Source of the DNA: Agaricus subrufescens
Lineage: Eukaryota; Basidiomycota; Agaricomycetes; Agaricales; Agaricaceae
Length of the DNA: 64,000 bases
NCBI GenBank assembly: GCA_029945375.1
Contig: CM057068.1
Location: forward strand, 1,474,233 to 1,538,232
Direction: 5' to 3'
Part shown: positions 51,187 through 62,822 of the stretch, piece by piece
Numbering within the stretch: the first letter of the stretch is position 1
How the letters are laid out: each line of letters begins with the position of its first letter
Notes under the pieces: model-generated
Databases searched by the model: none
The model's input: the letters and a program-made list of their open reading frames with translations, nothing else
Told to the model about the DNA's origin: nothing
Made by a program: the position numbers and the translations under genes

Positions 51187-52520
51187 GGCTCATTGGTTGA
51201 ATAACCCGGGATTAATCGTCCACAGTTAGTGTCGCAAATCAGGATTTGCGACAAATAATAGGCTGATATAATTTTATTAATATAAAGTAATTATCACAAT
51301 AATGATAATCATGATTATCATGCGCTTATCCTTTTTACATACGGACTGATAATCACGATAATAAATAATTGATTATATTACATGCTGTTACCTCATCAGG
51401 TTATCACGTACAAATAATCACAATAATAAATAATCATGATTAACATAATCATGATTAACACAATTGCAATTATCATAATCATGATTATGGCAACTCTTAA
51501 CTTTCCTGAGTGGTGGGGTGACTCACCAATACCCAGCTGTCCCCTGACACAACGAGGGCCTTTCAAGCCCTTTATAAACTGATACTGGGGATCCACCAGA
51601 GTCATCCCCAATGTTCATGTATGAATGTGGGTGTGTGTATGTGAGTGTGAGTGTGTGTGAGTGCATGTATGTGTGGTAGAGAGAAAAGAGGGACTGTTAC
51701 ATGTAACATAGCTGCTGTCATCATTTGTTAAGTCACTCTTACGAGACAGTTCCCATGCTTGTGTTATTAAGTATTCCCAACAATAATTTTGATGATTAAC
51801 AGTGAAGAACTTTGGTAGTCAGGTAGGCTAATTATATCCTTAACATTTGGTTCAATTGAACTGCAAATTGTAGCCTACAATTTGCAAAATCTTGAAATTG
51901 TCTTGATGACAAAAGTGTGGGAACTGTCTCATAAGAGTGACTTAATGAATGATGACAGCAGCTATGTCACATGTAACAGTCCCTCTTTTCTCTCTACCAC
52001 ATGCACATGCACTTGCACACACTTGCACTTGCACACACTTGCACTTGCACACACTCACACTTGCACACACATGCACCCCACATTCATACATGAACAATGG
52101 GAATGACTCTGGTGGATTCCAGTATCAGTTTATAAAGGGCTTGAAAGACCCTCATCGCATTGGGGGACAGCTGGGTATTGGTGAGTCACCCTGCCCAGGA
52201 AAGTTAAGAGTTGCCATAATCATGATTATGATAATTGCAATTATGTTAATCACAATTATGTTAATCATGATTATTTGTATCTATGATGAGGTAATAGTAT
52301 AATATATAACCATGCTTAAATAATCATGATTAATTGTATCCTGATTACCTGATGAGGTAACAGTGTAATACATAATCATGCTTAAACAATTGTGATTATC
52401 AGTATTGTGATTAGTTTATATTAATAAAATAGTATTATATCAGCCAATTATTTGTTGTAAATCATGATTTATGACACAAACTGCTGCCAATAATCCCTGG
52501 TTATTCCATCCCTGGCGGGC
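51187..52520. mobile_element. Foldback element: two near-palindromic arms of about 600 bp
   Basis: The left arm (51187-51775) and right arm (about 51905-52520) are reverse complements of each other with scattered mismatches, mainly transitions. Shared landmarks in mirror order are the terminal GGATTA words, CAAATAAT-GGCTGATATAAT, TTACCTCATCAGG, ATAATCATGATTATGGCAACT, CACCAATACCCAGCTGTCCC, CTTTATAAACTGATACTGG, a (TG)n/(CA)n-rich tract and GGTAGAGAGAAAAGAGGGAC. About 130 bp of unpaired loop remain. The left terminus (GGCTCATTGG...) matches the end of the element at 460. No coding capacity; presumably mobilised in trans. A transcript would fold into a long hairpin. Confidence 0.85.
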
Positions 52521-53818
52521 TCCTCATATTTCTGGTAGCCCCTATCAAAAGTATCTTCTATTTGGCATATTAATACCCCAACTTATCTATATCAAGAGTC
52601 ACAGTCAAAAGGCCTTCAATACCAGTGTATGTTACGTCTGGAGGAAACAGGTCACTCCTCTATGGATTCGGACCTGAGCCATTTGTTGGACAATGTAGCA
52701 AGTGTTTACAAGTCCTGTCTAAATGGCTGAGCCAAAATCATTAACTATGGTGTGAGTGTGAGGGTGGCATATGCTTCCACTTCTCCAGAGCCATATTGTT
52801 TGTTTGAGAGAATCATGATATTCCAACAGGCTGGTGAGCAGTCATTTGACTGATGGTCAGTTGCAACCAGACGCCACTCTCTCTCAGTGATATACTGAAG
52901 GCATCTATAAAAATGGACAACATCAGGGAACTGGGAGAATGTCAATACAAAATAAATTATCCAAATGTGGGATAACACAATGCCATTAGCATTTTTTAAG
53001 TATATGTAATGATTATTAACTGGTTGCCAATGTCTAGCTTAGACTGCTTTACCAAAATGGTCTATATTAGACACAATTGCCTTTAAATTTCTAGCAGAGT
53101 ATCACACAATATTCTGTTTTTGAACTATGTAGCACATTGGTACCCTCTATTCAATAAGGTGGTATAGGTGCCTGTGAGTAAAAGGGTTAATGTAGAAAGA
53201 GCTACATTGAACTGTTGATAAGAGCAGAGCTGCTACCTGCAGCATGGAGTATGGATAGACTTACATTGCTATGATTTTGAACTGCAAGAGGATTTGAGGT
53301 AGAGGTAAGAGCTTGTAAAGCTGGTAGAGCAAAGTGGAGAGGGAAACTGAACTGAATATTGAAGGTCTACATACTCAGTCTTATATACAGAATAAACACA
53401 TGTACGGAGACCATAAGTGTAAATAATAGGGTGAAGGGAAATGTGATACATGTATTGAAACATAGGAGTCTGCAGAAGGGGTCTGTAGTAAACATGCATA
53501 AAACTATTGAAAAAGTGTGGCATAGTGCATAGTGCACAGTAGTTGCTCATACATGTCATACTAAGCATATAACTTGAGGTATTTCATCAACACAATCAAG
53601 TACATTATCTTGAGTCCAGTCAGCAAGTGCAAATGCACCAAAAGTCAGGAAAAGGTGAATACTCTGAGTGACATCTGACAGTGGTAATATGCTTCCAATC
53701 CCACCACAGGATGGATCTGATCAGTCTCACTCTATGGATACTTTGTACATCTGATGGTGAGGCTCAGGAGTTTGAGTAAACTGAGTGAACCACTCTACAT
53801 ATATGAGGTGTTCAGGGA
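52521..53818. other. CpG-poor non-coding repeat-like sequence, left flank of the retrotransposon
   Basis: No coding frame is recognised. CpG dinucleotides are rare. It continues on the other side of the retrotransposon at 60185, as shown by the matching CAACA target duplication. Confidence 0.5.
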
Positions 53819-53823
53819 CAACA

Positions 53824-54118
53824 TGTTACGACCTTATAGCGATTAGCTCAGGTTGCAACTTAAGGCAAAGACTTGAGGGCGATAAAGGAATATAGTGAGT
53901 TGGTAAGGCATAAGGAAATACAGAGTATAACTACACTACTTATAGAAGAGTCGACTACCTAATAATAGAAGTAGAAGTCAGGCTGAGTAAGTATACCCAA
54001 GGTGTCTGACTAACGGTAAGAACGGTGCTGAGTAAACATGGGAGACAGGTACATGGATAAGGAAGTGGTAGCATATGGTCCTGGGTCAGGGGGATGATAA
54101 CAGAAATAGATTGTAACA
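53824..54118 (-). repeat. 3' LTR of the gypsy element
   Basis: 295 bp, TG...CA ends. It differs from the other LTR at about 15 positions plus one 1-bp indel; every substitution I counted is a transition. Confidence 0.95.
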
Positions 54119-54153
54119 TCACCCTCCGCTCAGGCTTCAAGTGGCAAGAAGCA

Positions 54154-55143
54154 TCAATCAGTAAGATCAATGAACAGCTTGGCCTTCTTGTCGGATATCA
54201 TCCATTTGTTGGTCTTCTCGTTGAAACCAATGAAGTGGGGAGCATTGTTGTTGCCTGCTTTAATGAAGCGAAGTTGCTCGCCTTGGTATTTGTCCTCTGT
54301 CCCGAAATTCATCAATAGGGCAGATAAGATAACTGCCCAATAGGCGGGGCGGTGTTCAATTTCTCCGGGGTATGCGAAGGTGTAATTGAAAGGGAGGGAG
54401 AATTCGACTGGTTTAGGGAAGGGGGGAATTCCTCGAAGGTACATTTTCAGCTTGATCATTTCATCTAAGATATCGGGATCAGCAATGTTGCTGACTTTGG
54501 TTTGCTTGGTTGGTGCCAGGGGACAGTTTTCTTTGTCAGAGTCTTTGTCCATGCGATCACGCATGACAGTGGTGTAGTTAGGAACAGGGAGGGGTTTTTC
54601 AGGTTCCTGGGGTGGTTCAGGGGTTGCAGGTCTGGTAGGGGCGTACTTCTGATAGGTTTCGATCATTCATTTGGCAGCTTGTCGGGTTTGTTCATTTCCG
54701 ACATCGGGTAGGAAACTGAGGTGATTGATGATGCCGATGCAGATTTGGTGAGCGCAATATTTGACATTCATGGGGATAATGTGTCCAAGGTTCTTCAAGA
54801 TAATACCAAATTCTTTGTGGAGTTCATCGTCGTGTCCAACTATGGTGCAAATAGGTTGTACGGCGTTAAGACAGGTGGTGTGGATGTTGGTGGTGGTTTT
54901 GTGCAGGGTTCTTCCTAGGTTGCGGATATATCCAAGAGAGTGTAAGAGTCAGAGAAGGTGGGTGCGGTGTTCATTGATGTTGTAGACGGAGGTGAGATAA
55001 TCCTCGTGAGGGCGTGGGTCAAAGAGGGCATGGATGTGCGGTGGGAGGGAGGAGTCCATGACTAAAGCTTCGAGGAGGGGAATGTACTTTGAGTAGGAAA
55101 TGGTGGGCAGATTTTGATAGCAAAAGGAAACAAACGGTTTGAA
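54154..55143 (-). pseudogene. Extra ORF downstream of integrase (unknown function), broken
   Basis: About 330 codons lie in one frame with two in-frame stops; the uninterrupted part 54154-54666 has 170 codons. It sits between integrase and the 3' LTR, where env lies in errantiviruses, but no signal peptide, membrane segment or env motif is visible. The reading is soluble-looking, with a Pro/Glu-rich linker (P-E-P-P-Q-E-P-E-K) and an aromatic C-terminal part. The 5' limit is uncertain. No family recognised. Confidence 0.6.
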
Positions 55144-55187
55144 ATTTATACTACTTCCTCCTCCCTATTAGGCAACACCTACTGTTG

Positions 55188-55586
55188 CTAGTTGTTTTCA
55201 TCGGCTGGTGCTTCCCATCTGTTTTCCCATGTCCCGTTCACTGCCCATCCATGGGCATTCGGGTTTATCTCCTCAGTGAGATCTTTCAATTCTTCTTCTA
55301 TCATCTGTAGTTTCCTCATGATCTTCTTGATCAGCTGCCTCTCTTTCCTCATGACCTTCACCATGTGATCCTTCTCTTGTTGGGTTGGGGCATCCACCCC
55401 TTTTGGTCGATCGTAGATGAGTGGGACATAGGTGTGGGCATATCTGTTGTCCATGTCCATTACTGCGCTGTAGATTTCGATGAGCTCTTATTTGGCAGAG
55501 CTCCAGAAAGAGTCAATGATGAGGTTATGGTAGGCCTCTTGTTCGGGGGCGGCGGTGGTGGTTTCGGCGGTGTTCTGGGTGCTCAT
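55188..55586 (-). pseudogene. Extra small ORF of the gypsy element with a coiled coil, broken
   Basis: A frame of 133 codons starts M-S-T-Q-N-T-A-E-T at 55586 and has one internal stop (TAA where CAA is likely). The middle is rich in Lys/Glu heptads (V-M-R-K-E-R-Q-L-I-K-K-I), predicting a coiled coil. It follows the integrase and has its own ATG, so it is a separate accessory gene of this element. Function unknown. Confidence 0.6.
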
Positions 55587-55639
55587 GATGTCTTCTTTGA
55601 ACCAATAGACGATGCTATACCAGTGGTTGGGCAGTGGTT

Positions 55640-58600
55640 TTCCTTTTATATCACAGAAGGTTGTTGTGTTTGGACATGGTGGAGTTATATTCTTCTGGTG
55701 CTGCTTGTGCTTTGTTTTGGGTTTTTTCTAATTCCGTGGTAAATTCACTAGCCAGGGGGTTGTTCAAGTTAACGGTTAGATTTCCTTTCCAGGGGTGGAT
55801 TCTGTATGTGAGGAAGAACGGGGTTTGTTTGGTTGCAGCGTGGGTTTTGTTGTTATATTGGAGTTCAGCAGTGGGAAGCCATTTTGCCCAATCGTTTTGT
55901 TTGTAGTTGACAAAATTTCGCAGATAAGATTCTACTTCTTGGTTAATCCTTTAGGTTTGGCCATCGGTTTGGGGGTGGTAGGTGGTGGACAGGTTCCTTT
56001 CAATTCCTAGGGCAGAGCATAGTTCTTTCATGAATTTGGAGGCGAACTGAGGTCCCCTGTCGCTAATGATGCACTTTGGTATTCCATGTATGCGCCAGAT
56101 GTCTTTCTGGTAGATTTTGGCTAGCTGTTTTGACGTGAGAGAGGTTTCGGTGGGGATGAGGTGGATCATTTTGGAGTATGGCATCATGATCCTTGGATTT
56201 GGGTAGGGGTCCTATCATGTCTATGGATATTTCTTGCCATGGTGCTTTGGGGATGGGTAGTGGTTTAAGGGGCATGTGACCGGGTTGTTGATTTATTTTG
56301 TTCTTCTGGCATTCGGTGCATCCTTTTACAAATCTTTTGACGTCCATTTTGATTGTGGGCCACCAGAAAGTTCATTTTACAAGTTTGAGCATGCGGTAAG
56401 ATCCGGGGTGTCCAATATCAGGTGGGTTGTGATGGTCCAGGAGTATGGATTCTCGAAGTCTGGGTTCGTCTGGTACATAGATTCTTCCATTTTGATAGGT
56501 GATGCCGTTTTCTTCCCAAAATTGGTCAGGTATTTTATTTCTTTCCTGAGTAACACAGTGTTCTTGATGAGGGGAATTTCTGATCTATTTCAGGATGTCA
56601 GGGGCTGTGGAGATGGAGAAGTTTCGGTTTAGGAGCATGGTGGTTTCTAGTGAGGTGGGGATTTCTGATAGGGTTCATAGGATCATGTGGTCTTTGAACA
56701 TCTTGATTTGGGTTTCTTCTTCAGGGGATTCATGTCGGAAGAGTCTGGATAGAATGTCGGCCTTGACATTTGTTTTGCCAGGGATGTGTCGGAGTAGATA
56801 GTTGTATTCTTGGAGCATGAGATACCATCTGGCTTGGCGGGTGTTCAACTTTTGTGGTTCACAGAAGTATTTGAGATTTTCATGATCAGTCCAGATTTTG
56901 AATTGGTGTTTGGCATCCAGCAGGTAGTGTCTCCAGTTTTTGATTGCTTTAATTATGGCAAGGAGTTCTTTGTCATAGATCTCGTAGTTCTTTTCTGTGT
57001 TGGTGAGGGCTTTAGACATGAAGGCGACTGGGTGCCATTTTCCTTCTTGCTCTTGGGACAGAACTGCTCCAATTCCTACATTAGATGTGTCAGTTTTGAG
57101 TCTGAATTTTCCCTCATTATCTGGTAGGGCTAGGACAGGTTCGTTGGTGATGGCAGTTTTGATGGCTTCAAAAGCGTTTTGTTCTTTGGCAGTCCATTTC
57201 CAGGGTTTTGGTACCTTACCTCCCTTCAAGGCATTGAGCGGTGCAGCAAGAGTGCTAAAGTCCTGAATGAAACGTCAGTAGAAGTTCGCAAATCCTATAA
57301 ACTGTTCAATGTCCTTTACGCAGGTTGGTGTTTTCCAGTTTCGAACTGATTTGACTTTTTTGTTTTCCATGCTTGCTTGGCCGTCACCAATGACTGTTCC
57401 AAGCATTGAGATCCGGGTTGCGTCGAATTTGCATTTGGTTTGTTTGAAGCATAGGTTATTTTCATCCGCTATTTTTAGGAAATGCAGGGTTTGTTCTTCC
57501 AGTTCAGTCAGGGAGTTGGCAGGAATGGCAAAATCATCTATGTAGTTGACCAATGAGCCGTCTTGGATCATTTTCCGGAAGATGGTGGTCATCCAGCGAG
57601 AGAAGGTGGCTGGTGAGTTGCACATTCCAAAGAACATTACTGTAGGTTCAAAGAGTCTGTGATTAGTGAGGATGGCGCCCTTCCATTCGTCTCCTTCTTT
57701 GATTCATACATTGTTGTAGCCCCAGATGATGTCAAGTTTGTTGAAATATTTGGCATGCTTCAGTTTTCTGATGACTTCGCTGATCAGTGGTAAGGGGGTT
57801 TTGTCCTTAATGGTGACCATATTGAGTTTGCGGTAGTCTTGGCATAATGGCAGAGATCTGTCCTTTTTTGGGACAAAGAAGCAAGGGGCAGCATAAGGGC
57901 TTTTAGATGGTCAAATGTGTTTAGTGGCAAGGTTCTCATCCAGGAATTTATTGAGTTCAATTTCCTCTTTTGGGGTCATTTCATAGACCTTGGCATCGAT
58001 TTCATTAGGGGCGTCTGGTAGTAGGTTGACTTCATGGTCCCATTGAGTTCGTTCAGGTAGTTTGTTGAAGTTCTTTTGGTTGAAAAGGTGGGTGTAGGGT
58101 CGCATGTAATCCAGTAGGTCGAGGGGGTTCGTGGGATCGGGTTCTTTTTCTTCTTCGAAATCTTCCCATTTGGTTTGGAGGTGTCATAGGTGTTCCGGTA
58201 GTGAGAAATTGGTGTGTTTGATTGAATAATCGGGTGGGCATCTTGAGAAGGTTACAGTTCCTCGGTTCCAGTCAATTTCTGGGTTGTGTTTGATTAACCA
58301 ATTGTGTCCGATAAAGATATCTGCTGAGTCTAGTTCGGCTACTACTGCGTTGATGGTTTCTTGGTGTCCTTCTATATTTAGATCCAGGTTGACGAGTTTG
58401 GTGATTGGTTCTTTTCCGCTCGGGGTTCTGTTGGCGTTAGTTGCTAGAATAGGTTGTTTGAGTTTATGGGTGGGGATTTTCTGTTTGTGGACGGTTCATT
58501 TGTCGATGCAGGTGTGGGTACATCCAGAGTCAAGCATGGTTTTGGCTTGGAAGGTTTCTCTGTTAGGTTTGGTGATTTTGGGTTTGAGTATTAACTCCTG

Positions 58601-58640
58601 CACTCCTAGTCATTTTTGTGGGCAAACATATCAATTTCTC
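55640..58640 (-). pseudogene. pol of the gypsy element (protease, RT, RNase H, integrase), broken
   Basis: Reading right to left: the protease active site L-D-S-G-C near 58530; RT with L-D-I-I-W-G-Y and Y-I-D-D (active-site Asp pair, about 57540); RNase H with T-D-T-S-N-V-G-I-G-A and the later D-H-E-N-L; the integrase zinc-binding C-T-E-C and the core D-M-I-G-P-L-P and I-S-D-R-G-P-Q-F; then the C-terminal part to about 55640. Several in-frame stops interrupt every domain. The order RT-RNase H-integrase assigns it to Ty3/gypsy. Described only; no intact product is expected. Confidence 0.9.
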
Positions 58641-58699
58641 ATATGACTAGATAGATTGGTTCATGAGTTTGTGCCTACTCCGAACCTTTGGGAAAATCC

Positions 58700-59805
58700 T
58701 GTTAGGTTTCTTTGACAGTTCCTTCTTCTCCGGTGGTGATGGCACAAATCTTGGTTTGCTTCTTAGGGCTTTGGCAGACTTTAGCGATGTGGCCTGGTTT
58801 GCCACAATTATAGCATTTGATGTTGGATTTGTATGCTCCATTTCGGCATTCCTTCTTGATGTGACCAAATTTGCCGCATTTAAGGCATTTGGGTTTTCCA
58901 TTGGTAGACCATTCCAGTTTTCTGGCTCCGATCTCCATGGGTTGTCCATCTCCTCCATAAGTGACTCCAGTAGCAGTGTGACAGTCGTTTCTTCATTTCT
59001 CAGTATCTTCCCAACCTTTACCTACAGATCCTATGGCAGCAATCCATCCTTTGAGTGAGGTGGGAATGGCAGATGGGGGGTACCCCAAAATGGTGTGGAT
59101 GACGTCAGATCTGGTGTGTTGTTTCAGGAGGTAGAGTGCGTGGTCTTTGCTAGATTTAGATTGATGGACAAGGGCGGTGAATTTGACAAGGAAGTCATTG
59201 GTGTGAAGGTTTCCTTATTTGAAGGTTTTGATCTTGTCTTTAGCAATCTGTTGCTCGTTTCCGGGTGAGAAGGCATCCACAATTTCTTTGGCAAAGACTT
59301 TCCAGTCCACAGTGTTGTCGGCTTTAATGATTTTGTCTTCCCATTGTTTAGTGAACCATCCTGGGATTTCTCCTCTCAGGCGGTTGGTAACAAGAAGTAT
59401 CTTTGAATCTGCGTCGTTGTATTTGCTGAATCTGAGGAAAATTTCCATTCCTCTCCACCAGTCGTTGAATTTATTCCTATCTCCATTGAAAAATCCTGGT
59501 TCCATGACATCTTTGTGGTTGATTGCATTGGTGGACTTGGTTTCAGTGTTATCGCTTGCCATTTCTCTTAGTTCCAGTTCCTCGAGTTCTCTTGCTAGTC
59601 GGTTTAGGTCTTTGTCAAGTGGGGTGTTCTTCGGTATTTGTTCTGGGTCTGGTTCCTCTGCTTCCTGTTTGTCGTTTTCGGATGAGGGTTCTGATTCCTG
59701 GTTGTCCTCATGTCTGAGGGCTTCAAATCTGTTTCCGTTTCGGTGTCCTTCATAGAAAAGTGTTTCAAAGTTGATTCCAAATAGTTCTGTGTTGTCTGTG
59801 CTCAT
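58700..59805 (-). pseudogene. gag of the gypsy element with two CCHC zinc knuckles, broken
   Basis: It begins M-S-T-D-N-T-E-L-F-G at 59805. An acidic N-terminal part leads to a capsid-like region (F-N-G-D-R-N-K-F-N-D-W-W) open to 59215. After two in-frame stops come two CCHC knuckles, C-L-K-C-G-K-F-G-H-I-K-K-E-C and C-Y-N-C-G-K-P-G-H-I-A-K-V-C, around 58780-58890. Two knuckles are usual for fungal gypsy gag. Confidence 0.88.
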
Positions 59806-59869
59806 ATACTGAGCCTGTCGTGGTTTCCTGCCTCAATGACTAGAGGTCTTCCTGCAAGGTGAGCTTTAT

Positions 59870-59881
59870 GACACTTTACCA
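59870..59881 (-). other. Putative primer-binding site
   Basis: On the minus strand TGGTAAAGTGTC lies two bases inside the 5' LTR; TGG complements the CCA end of a tRNA. The priming tRNA was not identified. Confidence 0.5.
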
Positions 59882-59883
59882 AA

Positions 59884-60179
59884 TGTTACGACCTTATAGC
59901 GATTAGCTCAGGTTGCAACTTAAGGCAAAGACTTGAGGGCGATAAGGGGAATATAGCAAGTTGGTAAAGTGTAAGGAAATACAGAGTATAACTACGCTAC
60001 TTATAGAAGAGTCAACTACCTAATAATAGAAGTAGAAGTCGGGCTGAGTAAGTATACCTGAGGTGTCTGACTAACGGTGAGAATGGTGCTGAGTAAACAT
60101 GGGAGACAGGTACACGGATAAGGAAGTGGTAGCATATGGTCCTGGGTCAGGGAGATGATAACAGAAATAGATTGTAACA
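59884..60179 (-). repeat. 5' LTR of the gypsy element
   Basis: 296 bp, starts TGTTACGACC and ends GATTGTAACA on the plus strand. It is followed by the target duplication CAACA. Confidence 0.95.
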
Positions 60180-60184
60180 CAACA

Positions 60185-62822
60185 CTGTTGCAAAACACTA
60201 ATTGGCAAATACTGGGTGGCATTGAAAATACTGCACAGATATGTCATATATGCATCAGCAAAAGGTTTGGCCACTTGAAGCTACTTGAAGACTCCTCAAA
60301 TTGTCTGACTCATCTGCAGACAAGAGGTCCATTGAAGAGACTAGATCAGTATAAGTGTGGAAAATAAAATATAAAAAATATAAAAAATATAAAATTGAAT
60401 GTGAATGCAACCCTTTGAAATACACCAAGTCTTGAGTGCAGTTTGTGGGAAGAATAAGTCAGAAAGAGAGTGAAAGTAAGAGTCTTGATTAAGTATTAAA
60501 TGAAAATAGGGGTAGAATAGAAATGTGAAACAAGTCACAACTGAATAAACCTCTTCCAGACCTATGCCATTTTGATTAGAACCTTCGTGATGAGTGGCTA
60601 AGCTTGCAACAACTGCCCTCAATAAGATGGGTTAGACAACTATCTAGGAGGGATAGTGAGTCCACCCTAGTGATGCCTCAACAAACTTGGAGAGCCTTGA
60701 CCTGCCTTCACACTTCGAGACAAACTGCAAGACAAGTTGAGCTAGCACTGAATGCTATCATGATCCTATTAGACTAGTGAAGATACTCTCTTGAGCAGAA
60801 CACAAGACCTTCTGAGTCAAAAAAGAACTTAGAAAATGCTTAGAACACTGCAAACTTTAACCAGACTCAATTTCACTCACACAGTGCTTGGGCAAAGATT
60901 TGATTCCAAACCTTGTCCTCAACTGGTGACTATATACAATACACAATAAAAAAAGCTGAGACAAAATAAACAAATATGAAACAAATAACCAGGTCCATAT
61001 CCAGCGCTGAATGGACACAGTCTCCTTGACTCATCTTTTCCTACCAATCAACAATCTTGACTATTCAGTCCCCTTTACCAAACATTGCACTTACCTAATC
61101 TCTTGCTTCTCATTGGCTAACAAGATTCCAATCCTAAATCCTAGTCTAGGAACCCTCAAGACTTCATCCCCCACTGATCAACCCGTCAATAAGATGTCCT
61201 CAATTAGACTAAGTTTCTATCTTGCCTTTAGTTGCTTCAAGATTATCACCATTGCTGCCCAATCCAGAGTCTCAACTGATAATTCCAACAGTCTCACTTC
61301 AGTTTATTCAGTTTTGACATGTGCAGGTCACCTACTTCCAAGCCCTTCCCTATTAGGCAGGTAGTGGTTGTAGATTCAGTCTAGCATAAGGTCTGCTAAA
61401 GGAACCATGCTCCACTAAGTCCTCAAGCCATCCCATAGCCTGTCTTGATGATAATCCCCAATAAAGTTTCCCTAGACTCAGTCTCAAGACTTCTATTTTA
61501 AAGTCCTCAAATGCAATTATATTTCCCCATCAAAGGTATGAATATAATTAGGGGGGATCTCAATGCTCTCACTGAGAGTATTTCCAACCTTGGGACTGTC
61601 CTTATTGTATTTACCCATGTAAGTCATCATACATTGTACTGCATTGTTATTCAGCCAAGGTCAATGGTTAGCATAGCCTGATTTTCTCAATGAAGTAAAT
61701 ACCCTCCGGAATGGCCTTGATTCAGCCTTAGAATCTGCTACTGCTGTGCTTGGGGAGTGAGACATATTCAATTTGTCACTTGGCTGTCTGTTAGTAGATG
61801 GGTTTAGGCTAAAATGAATATTTCCATGTCATGATTGAATCAGCAATGAGGGTGAGGGGACTAGATTGAGTAACACATCTTAGAAGCATGGTGGCTCTTT
61901 CTCCAGAAAGAAGGAGCAGAAATATGCTCATTACTCTGTTGCCAACCCCACTATGAGTGTGAGGCCCTTTCTCTAATGTTAATCTATTTATCCCTTATTG
62001 CAAATCCTTTTACACCAAGTCCAAACCATAGGAGTGTACACATCTTCCACCTCAGCCATCCCTTTCCATCTATTTGCATTCTAATTGTCTACTCCTATTT
62101 TGTTCTTAAAGTTTGTACTTTCCTTTTTGACTACAGGATGAAGCTTCACAATAGCCAATTTCAGGGCAAGGTTCTCATATAATTTCCAAATGACTCCATG
62201 GATGCTTGGCTGGCTGAGGATCAAATAATACAATCATGAATTGGTGGCTGCCTCTGGCTATGATTTTGCCCTCCCATGCTCCTAGCCCCACCTCCTATGC
62301 CTGGAATACATGGTTTGTAGCACAGGGATTTGCATAGCCATGTAGACAGCACTCAACAGGATTAGGCAGAATGTCAAATCATAGGCATCAGCAAAAGGTT
62401 TTCTAACCTCATTTGGTGCATATCTAATTCTGTCATTTTCTATTGCAGTTCTCTAAAATTCTCAAGTGTTTTTTTTTCTACTATTGTGATAATGTAATAA
62501 TGGCAATGATGGAGGCCAATAATCAGAAGTGGCCAGAATGTGTGTGTTGCATGTCTTGCAACCCAATTTTTTGCTTTCAAGAACACCTCTATTTTTCTCC
62601 CAACCAAGATATTACCCAGGCTCCTACCCAGCTCACTCATGTGCATACGTCCTTATAGCAGACTCAACCAAACATGAACAAAGTAAGGGCTTGCTAATGC
62701 AGTTAGCAGCTGGCACCATATGTGTTTTCAGCATCACCAAGAGTATCCCATAGTGTAACACTGCTCTTCCACTCAATTTTTGCAGATCCATTTGACTCAT
62801 TGATAATGAATTTATTGTATGG
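60185..62822. other. CpG-depleted non-coding repeat-like sequence
   Basis: 2.6 kb without a recognisable gene. CpG is almost absent: one occurrence in 61201-62220. An A/T run with AAAATATAAA units lies at about 60363-60392. This is probably old transposon-derived sequence into which the gypsy element inserted. Confidence 0.55.

Larger units (their letters stand above)
53824..60179 (-). mobile_element. Ty3/gypsy LTR retrotransposon, reverse orientation, degenerate
   Basis: Two LTRs of about 295 bp, starting TGTTACGACC and ending GATTGTAACA, flank the element. It is bordered by a perfect 5-bp target duplication, CAACA (53819-53823 and 60180-60184). Order from right to left is gag, protease, RT, RNase H, integrase, which defines Ty3/gypsy (Metaviridae). 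A primer-binding site next to the right LTR and a purine-rich tract next to the left LTR (54119-54132) fit. All frames are interrupted by stops, many at positions where an aligned family residue would be Trp, Arg or Gln, so C-to-T / G-to-A change explains them. Not autonomous now. Confidence 0.95.

Noticed and set aside
51949..52302. 117-codon open frame inside the foldback element
   Set aside because: It reads through the (CA)n tract and palindromic AT words and has no protein-like composition.
54154..55143. Env-like gene of the gypsy element
   Set aside because: Position fits, but I see no signal peptide, transmembrane segment or fusion-type region, so no env function is claimed.
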